From Lomentospora prolificans (taxonomy: Eukaryota; Ascomycota; Sordariomycetes; Microascales; Microascaceae), in the NCBI GenBank assembly GCA_029532625.1, contig JARFXM010000003.1, positions 1-64,000 of the forward strand: DNA of 64,000 bases. The letters run 5' to 3'. The stretch's first letter is position 1. Each line of letters begins with the position of its first letter. The notes beneath the pieces are model-generated. The model was given only the letters and a program-made list of their open reading frames with translations. It made no database searches and was not told the origin of the DNA. A program made the position numbers and the translations under genes. Of the stretch, positions 1 to 9,983 are shown in pieces.

Positions 1-272
1 CCCTAACCCTAACCCTAACCCTTAACCCTAACCCTAACCCTAACCCTAACCCTAACCCTAACCCTAACCCTTAACCCTAACCCTAACCCTAACCCTAACC
101 CTAACCCTAACCCTAACCCTAACCCTAACCTTAACCCTAACCCTAACCCTAACCCTAACCCTAACCCTAACCCTAACCCTAACCCTAACCCTAACCCTAA
201 CCCTAACCCTAACCCTAACCCTAACCCTAACCCTAACCCTAACCCTAACCCTAACCCTAACCCTAACCCTAA
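1..272 (+). repeat. Telomere, CCCTAA array
   Basis: About 45 head-to-tail CCCTAA units (TTAGGG on the other strand) begin at the first base, so this is the left chromosome end read inward from the C-rich strand. Three variant units are visible: CCCTTAA at 19-25 and 68-74, and CCTTAA at 129-134. The array stops abruptly at 272 and AT-rich transposon sequence follows with no transition repeat. TTAGGG is the standard telomere repeat of filamentous ascomycetes. Confidence 0.98.
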
Positions 273-2571
273 ATTTCTACTTATCATGTTTTAATTTGAC
301 TAAGTTTCTTAATTATTAGTTTGAACTATTTTAGTAGATTATTCTTTTAATCTTCATTAAGTTAGTTGTAGAGAGTATTGTCTAGCTTACTAATTACTTC
401 TTTGAGGTTATAGACCTTCCTTACTAGTTTTTCAGTATCTTTAATATACTTATTGATTTTCTAGGTAGTTCCTTCTTCTTTAGTAATAGGTATTACTTCT
501 TAATAAGGGGGAAGTCCTTAGTTCTTAACCTCTTTCCCTTTTTATTATTATTGTAAGGTAATTTAGATCTACTCTATATATTAAGTATATTCTATAAGTA
601 GTTTCTTACCTTACTTATGGTTATAATGCTTCTAGTAGAATATAGTAATATTTAGTTTTTTTACTTCTACTTTTAGGTACTTTTTAAGTACTATAAGTAT
701 CTCCTTTTCAATATTATTAGCTTTAAGGTTACTTAGTCTAGCCTTTTCTCTTTCTATAGTTATAAGGGTTCATAGTTTTTATAGGTAGTATCTAGCTCTA
801 TCCTTCCTATTATAGTATACTTAATAGTTATCGTCGTAGTACATAGTCTAATATATAACTTAGTAGTCTAGGATAGTACTACTAGCTAAGGTCTAAGTCT
901 AAGTAATAAGTTTATTACTAGCCCTACTTTACTTATTATTACTCTAGGTTTTTCCTTAAGGTATAGGCCTCTAGCTCTTATTCTTTTAATCTCCTTATTC
1001 TTTTCTCCTTGCTCCCTAGTTTCCTCTATTTTAGTATTCTCTTATAAAATATCCTATATAGCTATAGGTATAGTATTTACTAAGATAGTCCTCTATTTAT
1101 TTCTTAATTCTATAGTTATCTTTTTATATAGTAGAATTAAGTTCTATAGGCCCTAGGTAGGTTCCCTATAAGGTATTACTATTCTATCATTTTCTAGTAT
1201 TAGCTTCTTATTTTTTACTATATCCTCTACTATATAGTGTCTTCTGGCGTTTCTCTAGTTGCTATTGATATAGTTAGTTATTAATTCTAATAGTAAGGTC
1301 TATATACTTTCCAAGTTCTATAAGAGTATCTAGGATCTTATTAATTTCATCTTTTACTTTATCCTTTAACCTATAGTAGAAGTGTTTGATTATAGATTCA
1401 TCATCCTATTCAAGGTATATAGTGATTTGTTGGAACTTAGACATATATTCTAAGGCTAAGGTCTTTTGTCAGGTTTCCCTGAGCTTTTATTTCATGGTCT
1501 AGTCTTTGTCTGGATCTCTAAAAGCCCCTTTGATAGCTTCTTTAAAGTTGTTGTAGTTTTTGAATATTCTTTTAGTTATGCTATCTTATTATGTAGGTTC
1601 ACTGGTATAGTAGTCCTGCAAGGTTAGTTCAAACTATGCTATGGCATCTCTAACTAGGAATCCTACTATACTAGTAACTTTAGTAGTAGTATTAGTGATT
1701 CTATAGTAGTTATAATATACCCTTATATATATAAGGAAGGACTATAACTTGATATAGCTTCTATTAAACTTCTTAGGTCCTAGGAAGTAGACCTTAGGCT
1801 TCCTTGCTTCTGTAATAGTGTTGGTAGTAGATTGGATAATAGTTTGGAAGAGAGATGATATATCTTTATATATGATAGGTTAGTATTATTCCTGGAGTTG
1901 AGTATTCTGCTGTTAGGCTTATTAAAGTTGCTCTATAAGTTCCTTGATCTTTTTAGTAAGCTATTCCTTACTAGCAGCTATGATACTAGTGTTAGATATA
2001 GTTTTATTTACTATAGCTCCTACTATTAGTTTCTTTACTATTTGAAAGGGTTACTTACTAAATAGGAGTAGTTAATATATAGTGTTCTAATACTTCTGAT
2101 AGGGTTAGTTGCTTTAAGGTTAGAATAGTTAGGCCTATTAGTAGATAAGTGAGGTAGTTAGATAGTAATAATAAAGGTCTATAATATATATTTAAGTATA
2201 GTCTAGAGAGTGACTTGAATTAACTACTATAGAACTAAAGAATAACTAGAATATATAATAGTAATAACTATGACTTATATAGACTTCTCCCTTTATAGGA
2301 CTATAGGTCCCTGGAGTATAGTCCTCCTATAGACTGTACTTGCCCTTGGTATAGTCCTTCCTAGACTGTACCTACTCCTACTATAGTCCTTCTGGACTGC
2401 CTTTATCCTGGATGTAGTCCTCTTCTAATTAGTTTAGAGGAGCTAGGTTTAATTCTATTAGCTTGGGTTATGCTGTCTAGTTCCTGGCCTTCCCAGGTTG
2501 TGCTGGGGTTTATCCTTTTCTGCTATACTTGCCCACCTGGCCTGCATAAGAGGTCATGTCAGCCTGTGACA
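273..2571 (-). mobile_element. RIP-degraded Ty3/gypsy LTR retrotransposon, gag relic cut by the telomere
   Basis: The block is extremely rich in TpA and has stops in all frames. Read on the minus strand, bases near 1960-1250 still spell a gypsy gag: a Gln-rich start, then KPKVYFLGPKKF, then FKEAIKGAFRDPDKD, then EYMSKFQQITIYLE and LKDKVKDEINKI. The interrupting stops fall where Trp or Gln/Arg is expected (TGG to TAG, CAA to TAA), which is the TpG-to-TpA and CpA-to-TpA outcome of RIP. Near 880-700 a post-gag motif of the form H-x-T-x-Y-Y-D-D-N is readable, with Tyr where Cys is expected. The element's left (minus-strand 5') edge is probably 2571, where TGTCACAGGCTGACATGACC looks like an LTR start; the candidate LTR covers roughly 2571-2200 and contains repeated GGACTATAG-like words. 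No protease or reverse transcriptase is seen: the telomere begins before pol. Family is well supported; exact LTR edges are inferred. Confidence 0.82.
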
Positions 2572-3816
2572 TAGGGGGGTTATTACCTCTTTATTCTAGT
2601 TAGATACTTCTATAGGCTATCTTACCTAGTTATCTCTTATAGGGTCCTTACTAAAGATGTATTTCCTACTATAGGTAGGATATTTATTATTATAGTTAGG
2701 GTACTTTCTCTCTTCCTAGCTTATATTATAATCTTTAGAGAGATGCTCACCTCTATAATAGGGGTATCTCTATTACTATCTATATCTATATACTATATGG
2801 CCCTATACTTGGCAGTTATAATATAGTAGTTTATAGCTATCCTCCCTCTAGTTTATTATAGAGTAGTATTTATAGTCTAGGATAATCTCCTTATACTTAA
2901 GTATATTTACCTCTTTAAGTAAGGCTATAGTAATCCTTATACTACCTATTAAGGGGGCTTTTTCTATAGAGTAGAGGGGCTTAATATTAAGGATAGTAAT
3001 ATTACTACTAGTAGCTGATTTTACTACTACTTATAGAGCCTATCTATCCTATAGGAGCTTTATAGGGATATTTCTAGCTACTACTTTAGGGCTAGAGGCT
3101 AAAAGGGGTAATATAGAATCTCTATTAAGTCCTATTACTAGCTATACCTACCTATCTAACTTCTTAAACTATCCTAGTTAGTCTAACTTATTAAATATAA
3201 TAATTATATCCCTACTTAGGAGCTAGTAGGCTCTCTTTACTAGTACCTACTTATTTATACCTTATATAGCCTTATTTACCCTCTAGATTAGACTAGTAGT
3301 AGTAATATTTATTAGGTTTTCCTATATCTTAAGAATTACTTTAGTATTTCTATGATTTTTCTAGGGTAGGGGGTAGTTACTATAGGGATATATTAGTATA
3401 GTCTAAGTACTCTTATTATTATTATTATTAACTACCTTAGTTTATATATAGCCTACTACTATAGTATAGGATACTAGAGTAGTCCTTTACTAGGTGATTA
3501 TACTAGTAAGGAGGTATTACTTAATAAGGTAGACTACTGAATTAGCTAGTAGGTGGTTCCTAATTATATCCATAGCCTATTCAAAGTTATTAATTAGTTA
3601 TATTAGGATCCCCACTTTCTATATAGTAGTATAGCTTAGTTATATCAGTCTAGGGGTATTTGAGATAGGGGTAGAGGGTATAGGCCTAGATAGAGGGTCC
3701 AGCCTATATGCCAGCCTTGCCTTATGTGGCGCTGCCAGGTCTAAGTCTATTATGTCTTGTCTCTTGGCTGTGAGTGGTTAGATGGGGGGATATAGATTAG
3801 GTGTTGAATGGGGTTT
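2572..3816 (-). mobile_element. RIP-degraded Tad1-like LINE, ORF1 relic
   Basis: Minus-strand frames from about 3230 to 2630 recover the ORF1 (gag-like) protein of Tad1-type non-LTR elements. Visible in order are RDIIIIFNKLD, then ASSPKVVARNIPIKLL, then a run of degraded zinc knuckles in which the pattern C-x2-C-x4-H-x4-C is readable but most cysteines are now Tyr (for example YNCQVQGHIVYRYR, then GEHLSKDYN, then KYPNYNNKYPTYSRKY). TGC/TGT to TAC/TAT is the expected RIP change. ORF2 (endonuclease and reverse transcriptase) should follow at lower coordinates but is absent; the gypsy relic abuts instead, so the LINE was either truncated or interrupted by that insertion. The sequence from 3300 to 3816 is probably its 5' untranslated part and no protein could be read in it. 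Confidence 0.75.
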
Positions 3817-3920
3817 TTGCGTATATTAAAGTTGCGTATATTAAAGTTGTTGCGTATCCCTCAACCTTGCGTATATTAAAGTTGTTGTGCGTATATTGCG
3901 TATATTAAAGTTGTTGTGTG
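3817..3920. repeat. Short tandem array, unit GCGTATATTAAAGTT(GTTG)
   Basis: Four copies of GCGTATATTAAAGTT begin at 3819, 3834, 3869 and 3898, separated by GTTG/GTTGTG and by partial copies (GCGTAT at 3852 and GCGTATATT at 3889). The array sits where the RIP-degraded block ends and ordinary sequence begins. It may be the iterated 5' end of the LINE relic, which lies on the minus strand and would start here, or the terminal repeats of another element. It shows little RIP compared with the adjoining block. Confidence 0.8.
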
Positions 3921-4474
3921 AAAATCTCGGTTGCTTTGGTTAAATTGACAGGATTAAGAAGACATGGTAACTCATTCCCCTTTGCTTCTGAGCTCAGTCC
4001 ATGAGGGAATATGTTCATATTTCAACATGATTAGTCTCAGCTCGTTGCTGGTACCAAACTTCTCATTGCGGTGGGATCGGGACCCTTCAGCAAAGGAATT
4101 CAACATGACCTGGTGGATAGCGGGGGCTGCATTGTTCGACGAGTTTGACCAGGTATATTGGTTGTGTACCTTGAGAATCAAGAACTGTGACTTGTTTTTC
4201 TGCTAGTGGATATGTTTATTAGAAATTGTCAAGAGCGAAGTGTACCCTGTATTGTAGTCGGCAGAAGTCGCAGCGCCAAATCCCAGAGTGTCGAAAATAT
4301 ATCATATATCACTCCGTGCGGCCCGCTCGAACTGATTGCGCAATGCCAATTATACCATATAAGGCGAACCTATCTGAAAGTCCTTCACATCTAAAGAAAA
4401 AGTGAAGAAACCGCCCTGTTCCATAACAACGTCTTAACCTCGCAGTGCCAGGATCTTACTTCTGGGAAATCGCC
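3921..4474. other. Transition from transposon block to first gene; no gene seen
   Basis: Base composition returns to normal across this stretch. It contains the 3' flank of the minus-strand gene ending at 4475. Only short open frames occur and none resembles a known family. Confidence 0.6.
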
Positions 4475-6391
4475 TTACCCCTCTCGCTTCAACTCCGGTT
4501 CCTTTTCCTCTACCTGTGCCTCTGCATCTGCATGATCACCTTGTCTATTTTCCATTATGCACCCTGCTGCTCTCTTCTGCTGTTCTTCCTTTTGTACCCG
4601 CTCTACACACGCCGTTCCCCCTATTGCTTCCTTCTCGCTCCCACCCTCCACATCCCGACCTTTACCCTCTACAAGCTTCTTCTCCTCTTCCTCCTTTACT
4701 CTCTCTTGATATAACTTAATCGCTGAATCAATGTCGAGTGAACTCTCGCGCTCCATCATCATCCACTTCATTGGCTCCGGGGCTGTAATAAACAGTTCAA
4801 TCTCTCCCGCATCTATCCCGGCGCCAGAATACGGTCCGTGTCGCCGTTCTGAAATCATCCAACTTTCGGCCGGCCAGGGAATCAGTAAGTTGGATGGCTC
4901 TTCATAATCAAGCGCGTGTTCCATACGCTTGACATAGGCGGCTGTATCAAAACGGATGGGGTGGTGTTCGACAGGGACGCCTAACTCCTCGCCCCTCCGT
5001 TCTAGATCATCACGATAGTAAGGATTCGCGGACAGCTTTGCCTGGTCCCATATGTGCTCATGTGGCTCGACTAGATGTTTCAGTGTGTCATATAGCGACT
5101 TATAATCCAAGGCGATACACGCCTGGAGGACCCAGTGGGTCATCTTCGGTCGTGCTTCAGCTAGGAGTTTGAGTGTCACTGGATGCGGTGCCAGCGGATA
5201 CCAGAACATGGCAGGGAAGGCCATAGGCTCATCTGACTTCAGCACATAGGTTAGGTTGTTAAGCATTATAAACCTTGCCGCAATCGCTGATTTTATGTAC
5301 CAGATATCGTTGGAGGGATTGTTGTTCCACATTGGTCTAGGCCGTTCAACCTCTGATACCCACCATTTAGCAAAGCTTGTATTATGATAGATGCCTCTGA
5401 CGACGCACTCCAACTCCCGTTTTATCCAAAACGGGCGTCGAAGCCTGGCGTAACGATCCACATTTCCCTCATAAGCAGCCATCAAAATCAAGATATCCTT
5501 ACTGATAGTGAAGTCTGGAAGGTCCGCCGGTAAAGGTGAGGATAGGAGCGCAACATCAGCAGAGTCAGGCGGGATGGGTATGCGCTCTATATCAGTGCTA
5601 TATTCGGCAAGATTATTGTCTTCGGTAACTGTTAACACTCGATCGTAGGAGTAACGATCTAACGAGACAGTTCTCTTAAGGAAGGATAACGTAATAGTAT
5701 CTGCATTGAGAAAAGCTGGGTGTGTAGGGTTCTCGAGATTCACGGATAGAGTGTAGTCGTCCATGACATGATAACGGACAGGGCTTGATTTGATATCCTC
5801 GAAGATACCTGTGCTTTTATTTTCCCTAGCTTCCTCGGCGATGGATATATCTGGAAGAAGATCGAGGCTTCGGTATAGGTCCGTATACCCAGCCACAGCG
5901 CATGCTCGGCCGACGTGATACCGCAAGTGTGGATAACGTCGGGCGAGTTCGCGATAGGTATCCTCCTTGGCGACATCAGGGAACCAGATGCAGTACGGAA
6001 CGTCCTCCAGATGGTCCATGTCGAAATCCGGGATGATGTCACTCATGATGAGTCGGGCATTTCTGGCGCGAGTGAGCTTAGGTTCCTCGCGTTGGGCGCA
6101 AATTTCGATAACCCTGGGTTCCATGGCCATGTCCAACGAGTGTCGGACCCCTCTGATAGTGGACATGAGATGCATGAATATAAAACTCTTCGAGGTTGGG
6201 TCATTCAAGGAACGGGGCAGTGCCACTCCGTTCATGGCATCGATGCATTCGTCTCTATCATAGAATGGGCCAGTACCTGTGTCGTAAGACCAGCTAGAAT
6301 CGCTATCAGACGCGCACTCGCTCGTATTTGGCTCGGGCTCGGGCTCGACTACGGCTACTGGGTCGGTGTTGGGATCCTGGATGGTGGACAT
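4475..6391 (-). CDS. Uncharacterised 638-residue fungal protein, first gene from the telomere
   Basis: A single intact exon starts at ATG 6391 and encodes 638 residues. The N-terminus is acidic and low in complexity (repeats of Glu-Pro, then Ser/Asp). The middle is Trp- and Tyr-rich and globular, with two related-looking segments in which a PHLRYHVGRACAVAGYTDLY-like stretch is followed later by a MTHWVLQACIALDYKSLYD-like stretch, suggesting an internal duplication. The last 80 residues are a charged Glu/Lys tail. There is no signal peptide and no membrane segment. I do not recognise the family and assign no function. It is the nearest intact gene to the RIP-ruined block and shows no excess of stops or TpA, so it has escaped RIP. 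Confidence 0.75.
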   Translation of the reverse strand: MSTIQDPNTDPVAVVEPEPEPNTSECASDSDSSWSYDTGTGPFYDRDECIDAMNGVALPRSLNDPTSKSFIFMHLMSTIRGVRHSLDMAMEPRVIEICAQREEPKLTRARNARLIMSDIIPDFDMDHLEDVPYCIWFPDVAKEDTYRELARRYPHLRYHVGRACAVAGYTDLYRSLDLLPDISIAEEARENKSTGIFEDIKSSPVRYHVMDDYTLSVNLENPTHPAFLNADTITLSFLKRTVSLDRYSYDRVLTVTEDNNLAEYSTDIERIPIPPDSADVALLSSPLPADLPDFTISKDILILMAAYEGNVDRYARLRRPFWIKRELECVVRGIYHNTSFAKWWVSEVERPRPMWNNNPSNDIWYIKSAIAARFIMLNNLTYVLKSDEPMAFPAMFWYPLAPHPVTLKLLAEARPKMTHWVLQACIALDYKSLYDTLKHLVEPHEHIWDQAKLSANPYYRDDLERRGEELGVPVEHHPIRFDTAAYVKRMEHALDYEEPSNLLIPWPAESWMISERRHGPYSGAGIDAGEIELFITAPEPMKWMMMERESSLDIDSAIKLYQERVKEEEEKKLVEGKGRDVEGGSEKEAIGGTACVERVQKEEQQKRAAGCIMENRQGDHADAEAQVEEKEPELKREG

Positions 6392-7056
6392 TGGAAGTGT
6401 CTGAGAGCGTTCGGGTTTACCGGTAGACTCTGCTATGTTAACTAGCGAATTCCAAAGGGTGCTTTGCTTTGCTTGTTGGTTTGAGGTTGGTTCAATGTTG
6501 ACCCTTTCGCTGATTTGAAGTGGAAGTTGGACTTTTCTATATTGCCATTAAATGCAGTGACATAAGTATGGAAGGATAGAAGCACTTTTAGGCTTTTTTG
6601 ACTAGGCTTACCCCACCTGGAAAATTTCCCCTGAGTAACCTGAATCTATATAAGCCGGCTAAAAAGGAAAATCAAGAAAGATACATTATTGGTCTATCAT
6701 TGATCCCGATCAAATCTTCAACTGCACTTTATAAGTATCAACCTGTATTTCGTTTAATAGTCTAATCTGAGGATTGAACTTTCGTCTACTTGCGACTTGC
6801 CCCATACATATAGACCAGTCTGGTCCGGTTACAAACAGCTGCCAGTAAACCCACATAGTTAGCTAGGACAACGTCACTGACGAATGAATCTCAAGCTCAT
6901 CTACAGGCATAGACCGCCCCTCCTTCAAATCCTGCCTCCCTACTTTTAGCCTCCATCCTCAAAATCATCCTTGGGATCAATCTGAGCCACACTGAGCCCT
7001 GTCCTTTGCGGCCTGCTGCTTTGAACAAGCCCAGGTTCTCAGCGTGGCCTGGTGGC
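6392..7056. other. Intergenic: promoter of the 4475-6391 gene and 3' flank of the next
   Basis: Both neighbours are on the minus strand. No conserved open frame was found. The stretch at 6640-6740 is A-rich with TATAAGCCGG at 6649, a possible core promoter element for the gene that starts at 6391, although about 250 bases upstream of its ATG. Confidence 0.4.
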
Positions 7057-8007
7057 TTAAAACAATATCGCTGTATGCGATAGGTTGCGGGTTTTGCCTT
7101 TCTTCTTCGCCGCTTTTCGTTGAGCTTCCGCATTCGTACGATCTTCCCATTCTGCGTCTCCATAGTTGATCGCCCAGTCCCTGATCCGCTGTCTCTTCTT
7201 GCTATCTTTTTTGTAACCTAAGTTGTTCAAGGTCTCATCGATGTTGACCACGTTAGCAGGAACAGATTTAAACGGGGGCCCAGGACCGCCTTCCTTTGTC
7301 GTATAGGCAATTTCCTTCGGGTAGTCTTTGGGATCTTCGGGTCTCTTATCTGGAGCAGGTTCCCCCGTATGGAAGGACATAAGGTCCATTCCAAAGAACT
7401 TGACCTGCCTAAATTCTGTAGAGCGAAGGTCACATACGAGTTCGTGGAGTTCCCGTAGCATGGCAAGCTTTCCCTGTATCCGGTCTTCAACAGTATTCCG
7501 GGAGCTGAACCGTGCATCGCGGACGGCCTTAGCTCCGACGGTGATGAATTTCTCGTAGGTCTCTATGGCCCTGTAGTTGACGCTCTTTGGTTTGCACTTG
7601 GCACCTCCGATGTGAAGATTATCCATCTCAAACTCGACTTCGCGGATGCTACGGCCCTCTCCTGGTGGCTGAATGTTTGCTTCTTGTGCCCTTTCGGCTC
7701 TAGAGTTGTCAAGGACGTCCAAGAACTTCGCAAAAGTGAATTGGTAGTCCCTGGGGTTCACTTCTCTTCCCGCAGTTTTAGCTTCCTCCTGGACCTTTTT
7801 CTTCCAATTGGCGCCCTGGCTGTTGGCCTGGTCGGAAGGAAAGAAGACATTCTCAACCGCTTTATCTCCGGGGCCGTAAATTTCGCAGAGGAGGTCATAT
7901 TCCAACCAGAGGATCATACGTTCGAACTTTCCGATGACCTCGTTATCTTGGGCAACAAGGATACTAAGGAAGAAGAAGGCGATGATGGAGAGCTTTCGAA
8001 GCTCCAT
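7057..8007 (-). CDS. Putative secreted protein of unknown function (316 aa)
   Basis: The open frame extends upstream to 8049, but its first codon there is TTG. The first ATG, at 8007, gives 316 residues. That start places a hydrophobic run (IIAFFFLSILVA) at residues 8-19 behind a Lys, which reads as a signal peptide with cleavage near residue 20. The mature part is charged and mostly helical-looking, starts with EVIGKFERMILWLEYDLL, has few cysteines, and ends in a basic Lys-rich tail. No domain is recognised. Subtelomeric position, small size and secretion signal are features shared by many fungal effector candidates, but low cysteine content and the absence of known motifs mean this is only a possibility. 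No intron is needed. Confidence 0.65.
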   Translation of the reverse strand: MELRKLSIIAFFFLSILVAQDNEVIGKFERMILWLEYDLLCEIYGPGDKAVENVFFPSDQANSQGANWKKKVQEEAKTAGREVNPRDYQFTFAKFLDVLDNSRAERAQEANIQPPGEGRSIREVEFEMDNLHIGGAKCKPKSVNYRAIETYEKFITVGAKAVRDARFSSRNTVEDRIQGKLAMLRELHELVCDLRSTEFRQVKFFGMDLMSFHTGEPAPDKRPEDPKDYPKEIAYTTKEGGPGPPFKSVPANVVNIDETLNNLGYKKDSKKRQRIRDWAINYGDAEWEDRTNAEAQRKAAKKKGKTRNLSHTAILF

Positions 8008-9983
8008 AGCGAAGAAGAAGAGAATATCTTGGGGAGTAAAAGTGGTCAAGCCAAGTAAAGAGGAGGTCCTTCAGGCACACTCCGACCACCTCCTCAACTA
8101 CCTGTAGGCACCTTGGCTCTTTAAAGGAATCAGGATACGAGGTTCGGGGGGTAGTAAGCTATCTTGTCGTTTCTACTTCCAAATACTTCCGCCTCTGCCC
8201 TCGCCGTTATGGGATTAACCAGCACCAGACTAAAATGCCGGTGCGGTCCTACTCCGCAGACAGTCTTGTCGAAAGCAAAAGTTGGGGAGGGAGGGAGGCC
8301 GGGCATTCGTGCGGCGCTGCACATCGGACCTTCTCTCTGACCATTCATCGCCCCGGCCTCTTAAAGTCAGTGACGAGGTTGTCGATTCTATTGTAGTTTC
8401 ATTTCGTATCCTTAGGACAACGTTTCTCGATCAGATTAGGGATGACGAGTACGAGTGGCTTCAGCGTGTAGCTGAAGGTGTATAAGCCGACAGATGCGCG
8501 ATTAGCCAAGGGGTGATGCGCATGTAGCCATCGCCGAGTGGACCATCCTCAGTGATGAGTGCGGCTAAGCCTCCTGTCGGAGGTAGCTTTCCATTAGGCA
8601 TCTCCTGAGTATTGCTCGAGAGGAGCAATTGATAGCGCACGGAGCCGTATACCATTCTTGGATCAGTTGATCTTCGGTCATCAGGACGCAAGATACTGAA
8701 GGCTTTCGATTGGCACCATTACGGGGTTATTCGTTATCCAAACCTGTAAAGGCCAAATTCCAAACAGTAAAATCAACACCCACCTGCAGGATGGCATCCG
8801 AGAGTCCGTCACCGGCTCAATCCATAATCCCTCTTAACGGGCCTGTAGCTGAGACTCAGACAGGCCCTTAAATCAATGTAGCAGCTCTCCCCAAGACCCT
8901 TAAAAGGGTAGATATTTGGCGACAGGTTAAAGAATGTGTCAAACGGACTGGTAGCATGAACACTATCGCGCCACTAACTGTAAGAATACAAAGTAAGCAC
9001 CTGCACGCTAGTGATACTAACAATTGCGGTGGGAATAGGGCAATAAAACGTCCGTTAACAACGAGAAGCTGCGGGACCCTCCCAAACAGATCAGATAGGA
9101 ACGGGCCATTAATATTGACGCAGTCCCTATCAATGCGACAGGTCCGAGGGCTCCCCAAGAGTGCCGGGCCTGCGTCAAGGGCTGTGGCCCACTTGGGGAG
9201 TGTAAGATCTATAATGGCGTAGGCGGCGGCAGTTGCGGTAACTGTCATTACAATAGTGAGGGCAACCGATGTTCCTTGAGAGCTCGTAAGTGGGCAGAAT
9301 AGTTGGATTACAACAGAGGCTGATTCAGATAGAAACTATAGGAGTCCCCTCTCCCTCTACCAACAGCTGCAAGCGTAAAGCTTACGCCATCGCTAACAGT
9401 GACGGTGATGCTGATATGGGAGATAATAGCAACTTCAAAGACACCCCAGTATCTAGGCAGGCCACCAGCCAAGTATCCAATATGACCGGCACACAATACG
9501 GGGGTATTCTGCCTTGGGGATTGCAAGGAGTACCACGAGCGAACCCGCTCCGTCTTTTCGGAAACACGCAAACTGGCCAGAGTACGGCCACGGTCCCAAT
9601 CATAATCCAGCAGAACAGATAGGGTATTATACCACCTGAAGGCATGAGTGGGAAAGAAAGGCGAAAGTAGAAGTTTGGAAGCAAGTAAGCGACACTGGAA
9701 GCCAGGAAGTAAGAGGGTAAGGGATATATAAAGGAAGCAAGTAACCATAAACTAGCCAGAGAATAGTAAGAGCTATTACTATTATAAAAGCCTACCCACT
9801 TATCTATCTAGACCATATAAAGGTGACTTAAGAGAAAACGGTTAACTATACTAATTACTATAAATATATTATAGTACTCTTACTCCCCTACGTACTAGCT
9901 GCTGTGTAGTTTGCTGGTAGATAAGTGTTGGTTGCTCGCATAACTAGCCTATCAGCCCATCACCCTTAACGAACAGGAGCTTT
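8008..9983. other. About 2 kb without a supported gene
   Basis: Only short frames occur. The longest on the plus strand, 9290-9622, starts with a GTG or later codon, is rich in Ser/Gln/Asn and has no recognisable domain. Sequence at 9620-9920 is AT- and TpA-rich with TATTA runs and looks like a short degraded repeat. Nothing here is called as a gene. Confidence 0.45.

Noticed and set aside
15..287. Long Gly-Leu open frame across the telomere
   Set aside because: It is the translation of TTAGGG repeats and not a gene.
5915..6445. Plus-strand 176-codon frame
   Set aside because: It is the opposite-strand shadow of the 638-residue gene and has no family resemblance.
7612..8058. Plus-strand 148-codon frame
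   Set aside because: It is antisense to the secreted-protein gene; hydrophobic stretches reflect the complement of Lys/Glu codons.
9290..9622. Plus-strand 110-codon frame
   Set aside because: No credible start context, no domain, biased Ser/Asn/Gln composition next to a degraded AT-rich stretch.
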